From Verrucomicrobiota bacterium (lineage in GTDB: Bacteria; Verrucomicrobiota; Verrucomicrobiia; Verrucomicrobiales; DEV007): a stretch of 9,026 nucleotides of DNA. Positions 1 to 6,804 of the stretch are shown piece by piece. Made by a program: the position numbers and the translations under genes. Each line of letters starts with the position of its first letter. Positions within the stretch are counted from its first letter, which is position 1. The stretch is taken from assembly GCA_027618625.1 (NCBI GenBank), contig JAQCER010000077.1:1-9026 (forward strand). Direction: 5' to 3'. The notes beneath the pieces are model-generated. The model was given only the letters and a program-made list of their open reading frames with translations. It searched no databases and was not told the origin of the DNA.

Positions 1-139
1 CGCAGGGCCAGTATTGTCCTACTATGAGTTCTACAAAGAGGGAAGCATGGAGCGCAGAACCGATCTGGAATGGCAGGAAATTCTTCGTTTTCAACCTCCG
101 CCACCGGAATCCTGGACCCAGGACTATCTGGTTCCGTAG
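1..139 (+). CDS. C-terminal end of a DUF3160-like protein (partial, 5' end outside window)
   Basis: One open frame runs from base 2 to a TAG at 137-139, giving 45 residues that begin AGPVLSYYEF and end PESWTQDYLVP. The GPVxSYYEF stretch, the later RxTDxEW motif and the proline-rich ending with a tryptophan fit my memory of the C-terminus of DUF3160 proteins, a family of unknown function often found in exported proteins of environmental bacteria. This assignment comes from short motif resemblance only. The start, signal peptide and most of the protein lie left of the window. The stop codon is the first TAG of a 7-bp tandem repeat, so the repeat abuts the coding end exactly. If this is not DUF3160, it is still very probably a real gene end, because composition and frame are protein-like up to the repeat. 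Confidence 0.6.
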   Translation, partial: AGPVLSYYEFYKEGSMERRTDLEWQEILRFQPPPPESWTQDYLVP

Positions 140-175
140 TCCGTAGTCCGTAGTCCGTAGTCAGTAGTCAGTAGT
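134..175. repeat. 7-bp tandem repeat, six copies (4x CCGTAGT, 2x CAGTAGT)
   Basis: Six head-to-tail heptamers: CCGTAGT at 134, 141, 148 and 155, then CAGTAGT at 162 and 169, with decay after 175 (CATTG). The first copy supplies the last sense codon (CCG) and the TAG stop of the upstream gene. Because 7 is not a multiple of 3, successive TAGs fall in all three plus-strand frames (137, 144, 151 and so on), so the array closes every forward frame. Copy number in such arrays usually varies by slippage. Confidence 0.95.
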
Positions 176-228
176 CATTGGCTGAGGTGGCGACTCGAAT
201 TTGTTTCAAGGGATCAATCTGCTCTGGC

Positions 229-252
229 CATAAGCGGAGAGATCTGCTTATG
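229..252 (+). promoter_or_regulatory. strong hairpin with GAGA tetraloop upstream of the 967-aa gene
   Basis: Arm CATAAGCGGA (229-238), loop GAGA (239-242) and arm TCTGCTTATG (243-252) form a 10-bp stem with one G-U wobble. The loop is of the stable GNRA class. An outer pairing is also possible: TGGCC at 225-229 with GGCCA at 265-269. No T-run follows on either strand, so it is not a classical intrinsic terminator. It lies about 60 bases before the next start codon and could be a 5' leader element, a transcript-end stabiliser for the upstream gene, or a DNA-level operator. Confidence 0.45.
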
Positions 253-314
253 TCTCAGAATGTCGGCCAATCGCGATGCAGCAAGTGACCTGCTTTCTGC
301 AAAATTGATAAGCT

Positions 315-3218
315 ATGTCTAGAGGACTCAAGGTTTTCCTGGCTTTGGCCTGTGCTTTCGCTCTCGCGTTTGTGCTGGTGGTGGGGATCAGCGTATTTCG
401 TGTGGTGTCCCGCGTTCGCAATGATCATCGATCGGCTGCGCACCAGCTTCAGGATGCACTTCAGGGCGAAGTGATGCGGGCTGAGAGCCGGAACTGGAGC
501 AATGCCACGCCACGGTCGCGTCCCAGTTTTGCACCTTTATCAAGCTTGTACGATCTGGGGCATCGGGGCTGCGGCGATGACGATCTCAGTTCGCTCATCC
601 TTCAAAATGCCCTGATCAAGCGCGATCCACGATTGGCCTATGACCAACTCGATATCGACCGCTGCAATGCCCTGGTTTGTGCCTATGTAAAGCGTGGCGT
701 GAGCCTGAACAACAATTACTACCTGAGGCGAAAACTCGTGGAATCGTTCGGCCAGTCGAATCAGGCAACGCTGGTGAATCGAACGCGGCTGGTGGCGGTT
801 TTGCTTGGAGGAGAGAAGGGGAGCGGGGGTATGGATCCGCGGTTCAGGGAAATCCGCGAGGAGGCGCATCGTTTCTCGCCCTACGTGCTGGTGCAGATTC
901 AGGAATACGCGGACCGGCTGGAGCAACGCATGAAGGCCACCGGGATCGAGAATGTCGTTCCAGTGGATTTTCGGGATTTTGTCGATGCGTTAGGAACCTC
1001 GATGGACAGCGAGTATTCGATCGCCAATATCGGTGCAAGGAACAGGGATGAGCCTGCAAAGGAGCTGTATGCACTAAGGTTGCTGCATCGGGATCTCAGC
1101 GTTTACTATGGGGAGCGGATCGAGGACTCGAAGGGCCGTCCTTACGAAGCGATCTTTACCGAGCCCGGCTCTTTTCAAAGTGAAACGCTGAGTAATCTCA
1201 AGCAACGGCACGAATCGATGAGCAAGCCTGAACTTGCCGAAGGCTTTGCCAAGGTGGGAGTGGAATTGCGTGAATACCTGAGTGCGCTGCGGGACACTCG
1301 CGATGTCGAGAGAGACCGCTGGGGAAGCGACGAAGAGGTGAACCAGCTCAAGCGCTTGAACGAGATCGTAACCGTTGCGACCGGTTTGTTTGCGGGAGGA
1401 AGAGAGACGATGTCTCCGATAGAGCAGGCGCGGTTGCTCGTCGATCTGCTCTACCTTGAAGGTCTCTACAGCATGAAGCAGCGGGAGGGGCTCATCAAGG
1501 AACTGGATGCTGCTGGAGACTTGGGGCCTGGCAATGAAGATGTGACGCGTTCCTTTTACTCCTTTCTGAGCTATATGAATGGGCTGGCCTTCGCCGAGAT
1601 GGATGAATCGCTGGGCGGCGCTGCGAGGTATTATGCAAGTCTCACCAGGGAGGCAGAGAATTATCTCGAAATTCAGGCCAGGAAGAGTGCGCTTCAGGTT
1701 CTTGGATCGTTGCAACTCGACGTTTACGGAAAATACCAAGACATCGTTCAGGGCAAGCAGGACATTCACCTTGCTGGCAAAGCGCGGGGAACGTTGATCG
1801 TGTTCCGATCTCAAAGTGAGATCGCTGCTTTCCTTTCCAGTGATCCATTGAACGGTGCGGAAACGATCTGGGTATTGAAGAGCGGTCTGAATATGCCCAA
1901 TGAGGCGTCGTTTGCAGCGATGATTCTTGAGGATCCCATCATGAAGGCGTCCCACTACGACGGCTACGCCCGGAGTCGGACACCACCGATTCCTCTGCTG
2001 CAAGTTCCAGGTGCGGTCGAATTGTACGGCGGCTTCCACGGAAAGGACGTGCTTCTCGAGGCATCGAAGAGCCCGGCCGAGAACGTCTTGGTGACTGAAG
2101 TGAAGGCGCCCGATATTCCAAGTGTGCCGACTGTGGTAAAGCGCGTCCGCCTGGATGCGCCTGCGGGTGATGGTCGATTGCTGGCAATCGATGCCGGGCT
2201 GAGCAATGAAGAGATACGGGCAATGCAAAAACATGTGGGCTCCAAGGCTGCGAACTACGCGTTCTTGCGAAGCGCGTTACCTTCGAATTCTGCCGGGAAC
2301 GAAGAGCACATCTATGCCGGGTTCGCGATTCCATTCGATTACTATCAGCAGCACATCATCAACAGTGGTGTCGAAGGAATGATCGCCAGGCTTGCGGACA
2401 GCGCGGCAAATCCGGAGCAGATTCGTGGGTCGCTTAAGCGAATTCAGGAGCGCATCCTGAAGAGTTCGATCGATCATCGCCTTGTGTATCAGTTCCAGCA
2501 GCAGATGGACAGCGGGCTGGGAGGGAGATACGAAGACGAAGACGGCGTGGTGAAATTACGATTGCGGAGCTCGTCGAATGCGGAGGATAATGCGGAGTTC
2601 AGTGGGGCTGGTCTCTACGAGAGTCATTATGCATTTTACACCGTTCCCGGAGGTCGAAGCAGCCAGGATGCCACTGCAGAGAACCAGTATGCGATTTCCG
2701 AGGCGATGAAAATGGTATGGGCTTCCCTTTGGAATGCCGAGGCCTACTTCGCTCGCGAGCGTGCCGGGATCGTGCAGGAGACAGTGCGGATGGGCGTTCT
2801 GGTTCATCCTAGTTACCGCGATGAGGAATCAACCGGAGTGGTGTTTCGCTATGCTCCGAACGATATCGAGATCGTCGTGAACAAGGGTAAGGAAAACGTG
2901 CAGAATCCAAGGATTGCCGGCCTGACCCCAGAAATGCATCGCATCACCGACGGGCCTGATCAAATCAGTCCCAGCAGCCGCTACGCCATCAGCGGGAAAG
3001 TGATCTTAAGCTCAAAAGACCGGGACAAGCTGCTGGGGCTGATCGATGACATCGTGCCCAAATTTCAAGCCCTTTATCCTGAGCAAAGCATCGCCGGAGT
3101 CGACGTCGAATTCAAAATGATGGAAGTGTCCAAGCCGGATGGCGGCAAGAAAGATGTCCCGATGTTGAAACAGATTCGCCAGCTTGCGAAACGACCGTCG
3201 AATGGTGATCAACGTTAG
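315..3218 (+). CDS. membrane-anchored PEP/pyruvate-binding (PPDK_N ATP-grasp) protein with upstream swivel-His segment
   Basis: This 967-aa protein has one N-terminal membrane helix (about residues 7-28), a long helical region of unknown function (about 40-480), and a C-terminal dikinase-like half. At 545-553 ASHYDGYAR, followed by a proline-rich stretch, resembles the PEP-utilizer phosphohistidine motif (TSHxAIxARxxGIP), with H547 as candidate phospho-acceptor. The ATP-grasp domain spans about 636-957: VGSKAANYAFL (K644), RSSSNAED (751-758), FSGAGLYES, VWASLW (801-806), and D930-V-E932-F leading to a final KQIRQL that matches the domain's usual ILQxRP-like end. No PEP-synthase C-terminal TIM barrel is present. 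A basic cluster after the helix (R29, R33, R35, R39) against only R3 and K6 before it suggests the C-terminal domain is cytoplasmic, as ATP use requires. ATG 315 is the first Met after an in-frame TAA at 309; I see no clear SD. The substrate is unknown; transfer of ATP phosphate through the histidine to an acceptor such as a glucan is inference. Confidence 0.88.
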   Translation: MSRGLKVFLALACAFALAFVLVVGISVFRVVSRVRNDHRSAAHQLQDALQGEVMRAESRNWSNATPRSRPSFAPLSSLYDLGHRGCGDDDLSSLILQNALIKRDPRLAYDQLDIDRCNALVCAYVKRGVSLNNNYYLRRKLVESFGQSNQATLVNRTRLVAVLLGGEKGSGGMDPRFREIREEAHRFSPYVLVQIQEYADRLEQRMKATGIENVVPVDFRDFVDALGTSMDSEYSIANIGARNRDEPAKELYALRLLHRDLSVYYGERIEDSKGRPYEAIFTEPGSFQSETLSNLKQRHESMSKPELAEGFAKVGVELREYLSALRDTRDVERDRWGSDEEVNQLKRLNEIVTVATGLFAGGRETMSPIEQARLLVDLLYLEGLYSMKQREGLIKELDAAGDLGPGNEDVTRSFYSFLSYMNGLAFAEMDESLGGAARYYASLTREAENYLEIQARKSALQVLGSLQLDVYGKYQDIVQGKQDIHLAGKARGTLIVFRSQSEIAAFLSSDPLNGAETIWVLKSGLNMPNEASFAAMILEDPIMKASHYDGYARSRTPPIPLLQVPGAVELYGGFHGKDVLLEASKSPAENVLVTEVKAPDIPSVPTVVKRVRLDAPAGDGRLLAIDAGLSNEEIRAMQKHVGSKAANYAFLRSALPSNSAGNEEHIYAGFAIPFDYYQQHIINSGVEGMIARLADSAANPEQIRGSLKRIQERILKSSIDHRLVYQFQQQMDSGLGGRYEDEDGVVKLRLRSSSNAEDNAEFSGAGLYESHYAFYTVPGGRSSQDATAENQYAISEAMKMVWASLWNAEAYFARERAGIVQETVRMGVLVHPSYRDEESTGVVFRYAPNDIEIVVNKGKENVQNPRIAGLTPEMHRITDGPDQISPSSRYAISGKVILSSKDRDKLLGLIDDIVPKFQALYPEQSIAGVDVEFKMMEVSKPDGGKKDVPMLKQIRQLAKRPSNGDQR

Positions 3219-3322
3219 AAATTCCAGCGCAACGAAACGTAATGCCCCGTCAGATCGGAAGCCTTCTCCGTTGATCCATGATTGAATGTTAGGGCAGACG
3301 GCGCGGATTACGTAGTCATTCC

Positions 3323-3344
3323 ATCGCCTCCCTCGGCGATTTTC
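3323..3344 (+). terminator. weak candidate intrinsic terminator
   Basis: ATCGCC (3323-3328) and GGCGAT (3335-3340) form a perfect 6-bp stem around a 6-base loop, followed by TTTC on the plus strand. It lies about 105 bases after the 967-aa gene and reads in that gene's direction. The stem and T-run are both short, so it may act poorly or not at all. Confidence 0.3.
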
Positions 3345-3401
3345 TCATAACCTCAGGAGCGCGGAATGGAATTTATGTGCGGCCATGTTCGTCACAAATG
3401 C

Positions 3402-3430
3402 GGCCTTGCCGGCCATTGCCGGCCATTGCA
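3402..3430. repeat. short 10-bp direct repeat (GGCCATTGCC type)
   Basis: GGCCTTGCC, GGCCATTGCC and GGCCATTGCA follow one another without gaps. The repeat is too short and imperfect to name. It lies inside the in-frame stretch downstream of the ThuA-like gene, where a duplication of this size shifts the reading frame. Confidence 0.5.
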
Positions 3431-3467
3431 TGGTCTTGCCATCGAACAACGCGCTTGCCTTGGCGAC

Positions 3468-4997
3468 TTACGGCTGTAGTCGTACAAAGTCGAGGCCGAC
3501 CATGTAGCGTTTCACCGCATCGGGATGCGCTCCGGTGATCTTGATGCTCAAGGTATGCTGGCCTGCCGTAAGATGCCGCTGCCCCAACAGTATCTCCCCA
3601 CTGTGTAGTACTCCTGCCGCAGCAAAGCAATCGATGGCGTCGTCGTTGAGAGCATCGCCATCCAGTAGCAACTGAACTTTTCCGTAGTCGATGGCTTTGG
3701 TGAGTGCGACGCCTATCTGGTAGTCGCCTTCCCTTTCGACCGGGAGTGCCAGATCAAGGCTGTCACCCGGCTTGCCGTCTCGCCACCAGAGTTGCGATTC
3801 ATTGCTCCAAAGGCCAGCGCCGAAGCTACTCATCGCCTGCGGTGTTGCCTGGCCACCACTTTGTTTGAGCACGTTGATCGTCTCACCTTCGAACTTGTTC
3901 GATTCGTTGGCAGCGAGGTCAGGGAGTGCGCCGCCGTCATATGCCGTCCATCGGACCGCTTTGCCTTCGGCGGCGAGATCCAGTGCGATTTGCACGTTTT
4001 CCTCGGTCCATCCCGGGTTCTTTTTCAAGTGGGCCAGCATCTGTGCGGCACTGGGGCGCGGGGTTTCGACCCCTTTCACAGGCACCTTCGCGCCGGAAGT
4101 CCAGCAGATGCCATTGAGGATCAGCTTGCGCACTTCATCGCGCGCCCAGTTCCAGTGCAGGTGACCGCCCGTGTAGCCGAAAGCACGGCCGCCGGCTGGC
4201 CGTTCGAATCCCCAGGCGCAGTATTGATCTTCTTTGCGCTCGCCCACTGCATCGATCGCTGACTGACTGCCACTGTCGGCACGCGCTCCTGGCTGAATGA
4301 TAGCAACCGGCGGAAGTGCTCCGTGCATCGGCGTGACGTGGTCATGCTCGGGATCGGTGCAACGCAGGTGAAAGTAACATTCATCCCAGATCGTGAACGG
4401 CGGCACTCCCTGTGTCACTTCGTGATCCGCCAGCTTCTCGAAGCTCGCATCCCAGAACTTGCTCACCGAATGCCACGGCTCAAAGTCCGCGCCCACCAGC
4501 TTCCGCCACTGCACACGGATCGGGTCTTCATGGTGATCCCGCTGCGCATCGATGTCACCGCCGATCCCTGTCGCCCAGTGCAACACCGTGAGCCCGCCAC
4601 CGCCGTTCATAAATGCCTGGAGATCGTCGAGGTGATCTGTCGCCGGATGGCTCCACCAGCCGTCGGCATAAATGACAAACGCGTCGGCCTGCTTCAATCG
4701 CGCGAGGTCAGGCCACTCGAAGGTGAGTTCCACGTCCACATCGAGCCCAGATTTTTTCAATGCATCGGAAAGGATGACACTGCCTGCAGGATGCTGATGT
4801 GCGCCCCATCCGTGGCTTTCGGAACCGGCGAAAAAGAGGAAACGCTTCGGCTCCGCATGGGCCACCTGAGGAAACAGAGCGCTGAGCAGAGTGAGCCCTG
4901 CTCCTATTGAGGCGAGGAATTGACTAAAGAGGCAAGGAGGCTTCATGGATGTCATTATCTGATTTTGATTACCCGGGGGACGACAAGAATTTGACAT
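3468..4997 (-). CDS. secreted ThuA-like protein with C-terminal carbohydrate-binding-like beta-sandwich
   Basis: Numbering from the longest start gives 509 aa. A hydrophobic signal peptide ends at PQVAHA|EPKR (cleavage near residue 48), so the protein should be exported. Residues 52-302 are a ThuA-like domain (a family with a class I glutamine-amidotransferase-like fold, named for trehalose utilisation): FLFFAGSESHGWGAH, WWSHPATDHLDDLQAFMNGGGGLTVLHWAT, DECYFHLR and GGRAFGYTGGHLHWNW are characteristic. A linker follows, then a beta-sandwich (about 385-509) with GDYQIGVALTKAIDYGKVQ, LLLDG, LGQRHLTAGQHTLSIKITG and MVGLDFVRL, like the module attached to several glycoside-hydrolase-type proteins. 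The start is uncertain: Met15 (4955) or Met18 (4946) gives a normal-length signal peptide and no candidate has a good SD. A role in handling sugars outside the cytoplasm is inferred; most secreted members of this family have no proven activity. It converges with the 967-aa gene and diverges from the NHL gene. Confidence 0.9.
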   Translation of the reverse strand: MSNSCRPPGNQNQIMTSMKPPCLFSQFLASIGAGLTLLSALFPQVAHAEPKRFLFFAGSESHGWGAHQHPAGSVILSDALKKSGLDVDVELTFEWPDLARLKQADAFVIYADGWWSHPATDHLDDLQAFMNGGGGLTVLHWATGIGGDIDAQRDHHEDPIRVQWRKLVGADFEPWHSVSKFWDASFEKLADHEVTQGVPPFTIWDECYFHLRCTDPEHDHVTPMHGALPPVAIIQPGARADSGSQSAIDAVGERKEDQYCAWGFERPAGGRAFGYTGGHLHWNWARDEVRKLILNGICWTSGAKVPVKGVETPRPSAAQMLAHLKKNPGWTEENVQIALDLAAEGKAVRWTAYDGGALPDLAANESNKFEGETINVLKQSGGQATPQAMSSFGAGLWSNESQLWWRDGKPGDSLDLALPVEREGDYQIGVALTKAIDYGKVQLLLDGDALNDDAIDCFAAAGVLHSGEILLGQRHLTAGQHTLSIKITGAHPDAVKRYMVGLDFVRLQP

Positions 4998-5489
4998 TGA
5001 AGCGTGGGTTTCTTCTTTTCGATCAATCGCGGAAACAGAGATGATCTCACGAGACTGAACATGGTCGCACGAAAATCGCTATCGAAAACCACGATGAGAA
5101 CGCTGTCGCAGTCTGGAATCGGTGAGAAAACCCTGGTGCTCCCGGTTGCTGGACGGCAGGATGAAGGGAGATAGAGCAGCTGGTCTTTGGCGATGCAAGT
5201 GGCCTAGGCTCGTTTCGGTCAGGTAAACCTCCCGGAATTCTGGCACTTTGATTGCCTCGGAAACGCCGCTTGGAAATGGGCGCTCGCTGTTTGGTTAATG
5301 CTTCCACAGCAGCTTCGACTCACTCCTGCTGAGTTCTGGAATGGAATGCGCACGTACCTTGGAAGGTAATCGGTGTGCCTGATCGCTTGCCCGTCGCCAA
5401 TCTCGTCGGATCCCGCCGGATCTTGCCAGATGGGCAGCGGAAAAATTGTGATGGTCTGACGGGGAGAGTACCAGTAGCCTGAAGCTACT
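4998..5489. other. 492-bp divergent intergenic region, no convincing gene
   Basis: This is the shared upstream region of the ThuA-like gene (minus) and the NHL gene (plus). Short open frames on the minus strand (5047-5307, 5295-5498) encode low-complexity Ser/Pro/Arg-rich peptides with no recognisable motif and look like chance. Visible structure: a perfect 14-bp inverted repeat (5355-5368), a spaced CAGCAG/CTGCTG pair (5307-5312 and 5326-5331), and the leader hairpin at 5473-5489. I found no confident sigma-70 promoter; TTGCCA at 5423 with a poor -10 (TTGTGA, 5446) is the best weak match toward the NHL gene. Confidence 0.6.
5355..5368. promoter_or_regulatory. perfect inverted repeat TACCTT-GG-AAGGTA (operator-like)
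   Basis: Arms TACCTT (5355-5360) and AAGGTA (5363-5368) flank GG. It lies about 120 bases before the NHL start and about 360 bases before the ThuA-like start. A short dyad in a divergent intergenic region is what a dimeric repressor site would look like, but one copy of this length can also arise by chance. Confidence 0.25.
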
Positions 5490-5492
5490 ATG
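5461..5492 (+). promoter_or_regulatory. structured ribosome-binding region: SD, then hairpin abutting the ATG
   Basis: GGGGAG (5461-5466) is the only SD-like sequence before the NHL start, but it lies 23 bases from the ATG, too far for normal initiation. Between them AGTAGC (5473-5478) and GCTACT (5484-5489) form a perfect 6-bp stem with a CTGAA loop, ending one base before the ATG at 5490. Folding removes 17 bases and leaves an effective spacing of about 6. A similar arrangement is known from phage T4 genes with a hairpin inside the initiation region. Function here is inferred from geometry. Confidence 0.4.
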
Positions 5493-6671
5493 TGTCATGC
5501 ACTCCAGCTTCGTCGAACCAGTGCGTTCTTGTTTTTGAGTTATCTATTCTCCGCCATGGCTTGTGCAGGAGATGCAGTTACTGTGTGTGTCGATTACGTG
5601 GCTGAGGTTTTTGCGGGGACGGGCGAAGCTGGCTATTCTGGAGATGGCGCACATGCCCAGGCAGCGCAGTTGAATAATCCGTTTGGTATCGTGCGCGGTC
5701 CGGGTCCGGAGTGGGCGCTCTATATTTGTGATACGGGGAATCATTTGGTGCGAAAGGTATCGGCAGATGGCCGGATCAGCACGGTGGCGGGAACTGGTGA
5801 GCCAGGCTATGCGGGCGATGGCGGCCAGGCAACTGCGGCACTGCTGAACGAGCCATATGAGGTGCGGTTCGATCGCACGGGCGACCTCTACTTTGTGGAA
5901 ATGCAGAATCACGTGGTGCGCAAGGTGGATATGAAGTCCGGGGTGATCTCGACGCTGGCAGGAACGGGCACAGCCGGGTTCAGTGGTGATGGTGGTGCGG
6001 CGGTGGCGGCGCAGCTGAATCAGCCACACAGCATTCAGTTCTCGCCGGTTGGGGTAAACGAGGAGTTTGTGGAATTGTTCCTGTGCGATATTGGCAATCA
6101 CCGGTTGCGTGCCATCGATCTGAAGTCGGGATTGATGCGAACGGTTGCGGGCACGGGTGAGAAAAAAACAGGGGCCGACGGAGCAGCGTTCGCTGGAGCG
6201 CCGCTCAATGGGCCGCGGGCGATCGACTTTTCGCCCTCATCATCTTCGTCCGATGGCGACGCATGGCTGGCCTTGCGCGAGGGCAATGCTGTGTATCGAC
6301 TGGATAGGAAGGCGGGCACGATGCATCACGTCGCAGGCACCGGAGAAAAGGGATTCACCGGCAATGGCGCGGCGGCGAAATTAGCAACATTGTCAGGGCC
6401 AAAGGGCGTCAGCATCGAGCCCGATGGCAATGTATACCTCGCCGACACTGAAAGCCATTCCGTGCGGATGATTGATCGATCGGTCGATCCGCCGGTGCTG
6501 CGATTAATTGCGGGAACAGGTGAACGCGGCAAGGGCGAGCCAGGCCCCGCCCTCGAATGCACGATGGCCCGACCTCATGGAATTTTCGTCGATGGCAATG
6601 GCGCGATCTATGTTGGCGACAGCGAGAACCATCGGGTCTGGGTATTGCGTAAGCGTGCTCCGGGAGAGTAA
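5490..6671 (+). CDS. exported NHL-repeat beta-propeller protein
   Basis: The 393-aa protein has a signal sequence (basic RR at 8-9, hydrophobic 11-24, then SAMAC25AGD). Cleavage could be by signal peptidase I near ACA|GD, or by lipoprotein signal peptidase at C25, since SAMAC is a permissible but non-ideal lipobox. Six repeats follow, each opening with AGTG at 42, 100, 157, 220, 282 and 341 (spacing 57-63 residues), usually continuing GxxGDGxxAxxAxLNxP and closing with DxxNHxVRKV. This is the NHL family, expected to fold as a beta-propeller and to bind partners or ligands rather than catalyse a reaction. Repeat 4 is degenerate: it has a Ser-rich insert (about 249-255) and GNAVYRL in place of NHxVR, while repeat 5 has SH for NH. 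ATG 5490 is the first Met after an in-frame TAG at 5475. The 133-bp gap to hflK has no clear terminator. The partner is unknown. Confidence 0.92.
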   Translation: MCHALQLRRTSAFLFLSYLFSAMACAGDAVTVCVDYVAEVFAGTGEAGYSGDGAHAQAAQLNNPFGIVRGPGPEWALYICDTGNHLVRKVSADGRISTVAGTGEPGYAGDGGQATAALLNEPYEVRFDRTGDLYFVEMQNHVVRKVDMKSGVISTLAGTGTAGFSGDGGAAVAAQLNQPHSIQFSPVGVNEEFVELFLCDIGNHRLRAIDLKSGLMRTVAGTGEKKTGADGAAFAGAPLNGPRAIDFSPSSSSSDGDAWLALREGNAVYRLDRKAGTMHHVAGTGEKGFTGNGAAAKLATLSGPKGVSIEPDGNVYLADTESHSVRMIDRSVDPPVLRLIAGTGERGKGEPGPALECTMARPHGIFVDGNGAIYVGDSENHRVWVLRKRAPGE

Positions 6672-6768
6672 AGCAGTGCATCGAATGCCAGAAGGCCTTT
6701 CCGGTGAATGAGTTGCTGAAAAGTGTAAAGTTGAACACTACGCCGACGTCGATTGCGACCGGAATGCT

Positions 6769-6797
6769 TTGACAAAGGGAAGTGGGGCGTGCAATCT
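6769..6797 (+). promoter_or_regulatory. possible promoter giving leaderless hflK mRNA
   Basis: A consensus -35 TTGACA (6769-6774) is followed, after 17 bases, by CAATCT (6792-6797), which keeps only the conserved A at -10 position 2 and the final T. If used, transcription would begin at or next to the ATG at 6805, which would explain the missing SD. The -10 is poor, so this is tentative. Confidence 0.25.
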
Positions 6798-6804
6798 CAA
6801 AACT

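Larger units (their letters stand above)
3219..3467. other. convergent intergenic spacer
   Basis: This stretch separates two genes whose ends face each other. It holds a weak hairpin terminator (3323-3340), a short 10-bp direct repeat (3402-3430), and on the minus strand an open stretch of 40 codons (3348-3467) in frame with and immediately after the stop of the ThuA-like gene. That stretch includes ALFDGKTM. No independent gene is supported here. Confidence 0.6.

Noticed and set aside
1074..2234. 386-codon open frame on the minus strand inside the dikinase-like gene
   Set aside because: It lies wholly antisense to a strongly supported protein, has no recognisable motif, and its composition is what the complementary strand of a coding region gives.
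5047..5498. Two minus-strand open frames (5047-5307, 5295-5498) in the divergent intergenic region
   Set aside because: Ser/Pro/Arg-rich, no motif, no SD, and the second runs into the NHL start region. They look like chance frames.
6769..6804. TTG start adding 12 residues to HflK
   Set aside because: The added residues do not resemble HflK N-termini, while ATG 6805 begins the typical short N-terminus directly. The TTG is better read as part of TTGACA.
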